From Marsupella aquatica (lineage: Eukaryota; Marchantiophyta), in the NCBI GenBank assembly GCA_973895155.1, contig OZ316893.1, positions 9,052,001 to 9,116,000 on the forward strand: 64,000 nt of DNA, given 5' to 3'. Both the position numbers and the translations under genes were made by a program. The notes beneath the pieces are model-generated. The model searched no databases. It worked only from the letters and a program-made list of their open reading frames with translations, and was not told the DNA's origin. This document shows positions 58,681 to 64,000 of this stretch, piece after piece (the stretch's first letter is position 1; each line of letters opens with the position of its first letter).

Positions 58681-61600
58681 AACCTGCCTACCAATTTTGC
58701 AATCATGTCTGTCAATTTGTACGAGGGCAAGAAAATAGTAACCCTATATACTCATTTAACCTAAGTACAAGAGAGAGAATTAGGTCCATTATGGACCCCA
58801 CAATTACACATAACCAACTGATTACACAGAGAATTCAAAGGGACTGTTTGTTCCAAATAAAGACATGATTGCAAGTGCAACTTATAGGTTATTTCTACTA
58901 GTCACTAACTTTCTCCAATAGTGCAGCTGCAGACGGTGGGTCTCCCTCCTGCTCATGGATGGGAGGATCCTCCTTGGTCCTAGTGCATTTTTTGCTTGGA
59001 CTCAACGGACCATTTTCCTGTCAGTGCCCCGTTTGCACACCTCTCCCTTTTCCCGTTCCTTCTGTGCCTCCCCTTTTTGCATCCCTCCTCCTTTGGCACA
59101 GAAAACACTATATAGTTCTAGGACAACCTCTGTAAAAAGGAGCCGGACCTTTATTATAGTTTTTAAATATATAATTATCACAGCCTTTTCCTAAGCTGTC
59201 CCCCAAACTAGCAGAATTTATTACTTTAGGTGCCAAATTAAATTTGTTTGTTTAACCTGAGCCCCATTTTGTATGTGGGTCAATGTTCACTTAACAAAGG
59301 TAACTCGGCTTCCATGTGATTGGCTCAGGACTTCCGGCTGGCACATTTGGAATTGGCATTGGCTGCAGGTTAACCCCATTGCTGCTGGCTGGAGGTAGAC
59401 TGCCAGGCCTGGGTAACAAGAAACTAAATTAAAGAGTGGGACTTCCTGAGGCCAACGATACTACAGTTTCTTCTAAACATAGTCTGTGAGTGTGGTATAT
59501 CTGTTGGCAATATAAATCTGGTTGGCCAATAGTCACTTTTACAATTTACTCGAGTTGAGTCTTTCAATTTTTTTTGGGAAAGTGCTTTTTCTCGAGTGAG
59601 CGTAATTTTGTATGAATGTTATTTTTTGTTGCAATTTTGTAAGATATACAAAGTTTCAAAGTAATAGTGTAATTGATTCAGGTGTAACTTGATGACCTGC
59701 TAAGTAAGAGTGTAGATTGACCTGGGTTGGAATGTGTGTTTGATGAGATCCCAAGTAACAAGGTCGGGAACAAGGTACGGTTTGCAGTGTCTAAGTGCAG
59801 GCTCCTGGGAAGACATCCCCAGCCTGCAGCTATACATAGTATGCACTATGTAATAAGAACATGATCCTGATATCCTCCCTATCCGCACTTATGAGTATGT
59901 GCCCACACTTGAAATTGGTGCAGTTATGCATGGAAACTGTCAATTTTGATGGGTGTGCAGTGTCAAAGGATAAGGGCATGTGCTTGGAGTTTTACAGGTT
60001 GACTTTGCACCAGAAAATGTATAAGAAGGTGCAATATTACTCCATCACACAGAATCAAATCATACATTCACCAAATGAATCAAAGAAGGAAAGTTCCAGG
60101 AGTGTGATTAGAATCTTACATTCCAATTGAACAGATGGAATGTTGTGATACAAAACTCAGACAGTTCCTATTGGACTGAAACATTGGTTTGCTTACTTGC
60201 AAACAATCTGGAATCTACATGTCAACTTCTTGATGTAAACCTACTTGCCATCAGAATTTGTCCTTCCATTCTTAGTGTGCCACATCTCCAATGACAAAGG
60301 TGTTTCCTCCAAATCTATATGAAAGGGCTCCTCTGATACAAGCTTCCCAATGCACATAGTAGGGGACAGCCAGTCCCAATGGACAATGCAAATTTGCTTA
60401 GACACCCTACTCCGGTAATCCTTGCAAATGCAGTGTGTTGCCTTGATGGAATTGTAAGTTGTTGTGACAACATGGAAACTATCTATATTTATATGCAACA
60501 TGTGAATCCTTCCAAGCATCTCAAAACATCATTTCAGAATGATATATCTCCTATGCCAGACTGTGCCATCAAGAAATATATTGCCCTGGTACCTTATGTC
60601 AATTTGAGCATAAGGTGGCAAATATATTTTTTCAGTCACACATACAATCTAGACCGTTGGATCTTGTAGAGTCAAATCTAGGCCATCAGATCTTGGCAAA
60701 CATTTTCCAAGGCACTAGCTTTATAATTGGTAAATTAACGGCAGCCATTCTAAAAAAACTCCTTTGTACGTTTGCGGCTACTTTTGTGGGCTGACATTTC
60801 TGAAAATTTGCCAAGTGACAAAATGAAATGCCTCCACTTTTCCAGCATGCAAGGCGTCCCACTCGACTGGCAGCACAGATGGCAACCTTAACCTTTTCCC
60901 ATCCACAAGATTGTGTTGCCAATTATCATGCAAGAAAGTTCATTGTGCTCTTAATATGCTCAATTGAAAAGTGAGCTAGGTGGACTCTCATCAACCCATG
61001 TTCAACGTTTTATTCCCCATGCCATGATTTTCTTTAATCTGCCCAGAGTCAATGATCGCCCAGGCTGGCTTTGTTTACTCTTTCAAACCACAGCTGCCAA
61101 ACTATAAAAAGGGCTAATGGGCAGTTCATTTGCCTAGATGAACAGTTGACCTATGCTGGAAGCTCCCCTACTAACTGCGCACCATAGGACCCTTGTACAG
61201 TGAGATTGTTTTGTGTTGTTTTGTTTAAAATATCAAATGTTTTTAGATTTATGTGGAACGTACATCTTGGTGAGATCTGCATTTTGAGCTGTGGATGGCC
61301 CTGTCTGGTGAACTAATGACATACCCAAGGATCCAGACCAGGAGGGAGAGAGGGTTGAACCGGGGCCCAAAGTGGACAGAGAAGAAACCAGGACGAACAC
61401 CACTACACCCCACCCACACACACACACTACCCTCACAACCCTTGCATGTGGAGAGAGGATCCTACTTGGGACCTCTCAGTGCTAGGCTCATCCCCTGGCC
61501 AAATGACCAAAGAACCATGAACTATTTTTAGATAGAGTTTTTTTGTCAGGTGTAGATCTCAGTGAGATCTGTATTTGAGCCCGATTTTGAGCTGGGGATC

Positions 61601-62241
61601 TCCCCCGATGGTGAACTAATTAGATGACACTAATCTTCAAAACCGCACAAAAATATGATGAGCTCTTTTGCATGCATGTATTGTCCTAGAATCATCTGAA
61701 ATGGTTGATGTGTGTTGCCCTTTGGTTATCATTTTCCATCACGATGTATTCTCATGATTTTGAAGAGTTGATCAAAGGCAAGGTTGGGAGTACTTTATCC
61801 AGCAACATGATGCATCTCATATGTGATGGGGACTGGGAGTTTTCTCCACTCTAATGATAGATCTCAGATGTGGTGGGCATAGAGTTATCTCCACATCAAA
61901 ATGCAGCAACCTACCATAAACCTGGCATAGAAGGAACAACATTTAGTGATATAGAAGAACAATGAGGGTTATCAAATAGTATGAAAAATACATGTAATGT
62001 GTTGCATGCATTACACCATATGTAAGTGCGTTTTAATATGTAATTACCAGAAACGGTGTGGACTGGAAGTTTGCACGAGTATCATGACACGTGGCAATAG
62101 CTGAACCCATCTGAAGGTGGCCATGGGGCCTCATGGTGTGCTGCCGTTGCCAAATGCTTCCACTTGGGGTGGGGATTCTTATAAGCCATGCACATACTTT
62201 AGGGCTAAACCTCTAGAAAAGTTCTTTTGTGCTTTTTGGAC
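58681..62241. other. Gene-poor intergenic DNA
   Basis: No convincing gene. 59805-59905 resembles 49060-49150 (GGGAAGACATCCC followed by a TATGCACTATGT block), an old dispersed repeat. Segments near 61255 and 61553 share GTGAGATCTGCATTTTGAGC and GGTGAACTAAT with changes and could be the ends of a small element of about 300 bp. Confidence 0.4.
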
Positions 62242-62836
62242 CTTTCTTTTCATTGTGTGGAGTCATTTGGCTTGGCATCTAGCCGTGAGCAGCCCTTTTT
62301 CTATTGTGTGAACACATTTCACATGAACCTTGACTTCTAGCAAACATCTAGCAATGGGGAGCCCTTTTTCATTGTGTGAAGTCATGCTCATGAACCTTAC
62401 CATCTAGACGCACCTAGCAGTGGGCAGCCGTTTTTCTGTTGTGTGAAGTTATTTAACATGGACCTTGACATCTAGCAGTGGACAGCCCTTTTTCTGTTGT
62501 GTGGCGTTATTTCACATGACCTTTTGCATCTAGCAATGCGCAGCCCTTTTTGTATTTTATCAAGCCATTTGACTTGAACCTTGACATCTAGCAGTGGGCA
62601 GCCCCCTTTTCTATCTTGTGAAGCCAATTGACTTGAACCTTGACATCGAGCAGTGGGTAGCACTTTTTCTGTTGTGTGAAATCATTTCACATGAGCCTTG
62701 ACATCTAGCATTGGGTAGCCCTTTTTCTGTTGTGTGAAGTCTTTTCACATGAGTCTTCACATCTAGCAGTGGGCAGCCCTTTTTCTATTGTGTGAAGTCA
62801 TTTCTAATGAACCTTGAAAAGAGCAGTGGGGCCTTG
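62242..62836. repeat. ~60-bp minisatellite, about ten units
   Basis: Consensus core CATCTAGCAGTGGGCAGCCC followed by TTTTTCTGTTGTGTGAAGTC and ATTTCACATGAACCTTGA. Nine clear units and one partial, each with several substitutions; spacing varies slightly, so it is an aged array. Confidence 0.92.
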
Positions 62837-64000
62837 CAACAGCCTTTTTGCAAGATGTTCTTTGCTATTGAATAAAATTTCTATTGCAAGATAAAAGGCC
62901 CTCGACCTGCCAGCTTACTATTCACTTGTGCCCAGGTGAAGAGTGCCGTCCCACTCTGCTCAATGCCCTCCCTTGTTTACTGCCCGCCAGTTTTTTAACT
63001 AATCAAAACATGGGGATTCCTTTTAGCAGCTTCTTGTAAAATCTAAACTAATTTTGGAAGCCGTTGTTTTACTATGCCATAGATTGATTCCTATGATGAA
63101 CAAATATATGACAATAATCAAGCCACAAATTTTAGACAATACCCCAAAATTTCTCAGAAAATGTATAGTGAATTTGGCAGGCATTACAGACCCCATTAGA
63201 AGCCTGGCACCATGCAACCTCATATACACGATCATTTATGTTTTGATACAACTACAGAAAAAACAATTACATCTGGGAACCCAAAAAGAATCCATAAAAT
63301 TGAAAACGACATCCTGAGCACGAAGAGCATAGGGGGAGGGAAATGTTCAATTTTTGGACCAAGTCTGACGCTTTGAAGTATGGCATAATACCATAAATCA
63401 ATTCATTAATTTCGTTTGTTTATTTGAAAAATAATTTGCATACACCGATTCATCAGAAGTACTGCACAAAATTAGACAAACAGTCATTTTAACACCAACT
63501 AGTCTTAGCGATACTAATCACAACTATTTATCTTCATCTTAATTAACCTCCCCTCTATTGTGCCGTCCTAGATCCAATACACTAGAGACTCTGTGTTCTT
63601 ACAATGCATCAATTTCCAAGAAGACAGCTTTGAATTTCCGAAATTTCAGTAGTATGTGCAAGAATTGATCGACCTCATGGTAGAATCCTGTTAGTCCCCT
63701 CTCAATTAGTTGAGTCTCATCACCAGACGAATGATTGGTTTGTGAATACTTTGAGTGGTCCTCAGTGGAGGAATTGACTTTTTGCCATTTTCTGTCAAAC
63801 CCAGAGAAACTGTTGGAATTGACCTATTTGGAAGAAAGTGTGATGTCTGATGAAGCCTGTTTTAGTTAAGAGAACATCGTCATGTGCTTTCGTGTCTTCT
63901 CTCTTTCACTGAATCGCAATTCTGAACCTAAGAGCTCTTAGACCAGCTACACTCCATGTTCGGTTTCATCTGCCCACCATGGCACCGCAAATCATGACTT
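62837..64000. other. Intergenic, no feature seen
   Basis: AT-rich sequence. An 87-codon frame at 63054-63317 has no recognised domain. Nothing else is supported up to the window end. Confidence 0.35.

Noticed and set aside
1-64000. CRISPR arrays, bacterial operons, plasmid or organelle genes
   Set aside because: The tandem arrays have no repeat-spacer pattern and the gene structures are eukaryotic; no rRNA, chloroplast or mitochondrial gene was seen.

Overview
This window is nuclear DNA of a land plant. It encodes a full-size plant ABCG/PDR transporter, the chloroplast-lumen protein TL29 with a twin-arginine lumenal transit peptide, and a plant double B-box (BBX) regulator. It also carries a Ty1-copia retrotransposon primed by tRNA-Met and several plant-type MITEs. 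The genes have GT-AG introns with moderate AT-richness. The clade cannot be fixed from the sequence; the spacing (four convincing genes in 64 kb among old repeats) would suit a bryophyte, lycophyte or fern, but that is inference.

Layout. 1-5.7 kb: AT-rich DNA with a Tourist-like MITE and one weak ORF. 5.8-14.4 kb (+): an unrecognised multi-exon gene, rebuilt from nine phase-compatible exons, whose product is probably nuclear and ends in a SUMO-interacting-type motif. 15.9-26.8 kb (-): a complete 23-exon ABCG/PDR transporter gene of 1504 codons. 27-38 kb: a mobile-element cluster with two hAT-like MITEs and a decayed copia element whose 3' LTR is split by a third MITE of the same family. 38.8-39.9 kb (+): an intronless TL29 (APX4) gene. 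41.4-41.9 kb (-): a possible kinase-like gene remnant. 45.0-46.5 kb (-): a three-exon BBX gene with a COP1-type VP motif. 46.9-64 kb: no convincing genes, but many local tandem repeats and a 1-kb Mutator-like foldback element with a 9-bp target duplication.

The genes do not form an evident pathway. TL29 (photosystem II associated) and BBX (light signalling) are both light-related, but nothing here shows coupling. The most unusual theme is local tandem duplication across exon-intron borders in three genes. A perfect 115-bp duplication covers an exon 2 donor in the unknown gene. A perfect 182-bp duplication in the ABCG gene creates a possible 114-nt in-frame cryptic exon. A decayed ~100-bp repeat surrounds the BBX exon 3 acceptor. 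All gene models were spliced by eye and checked for phase; no homology search or transcript data were available.
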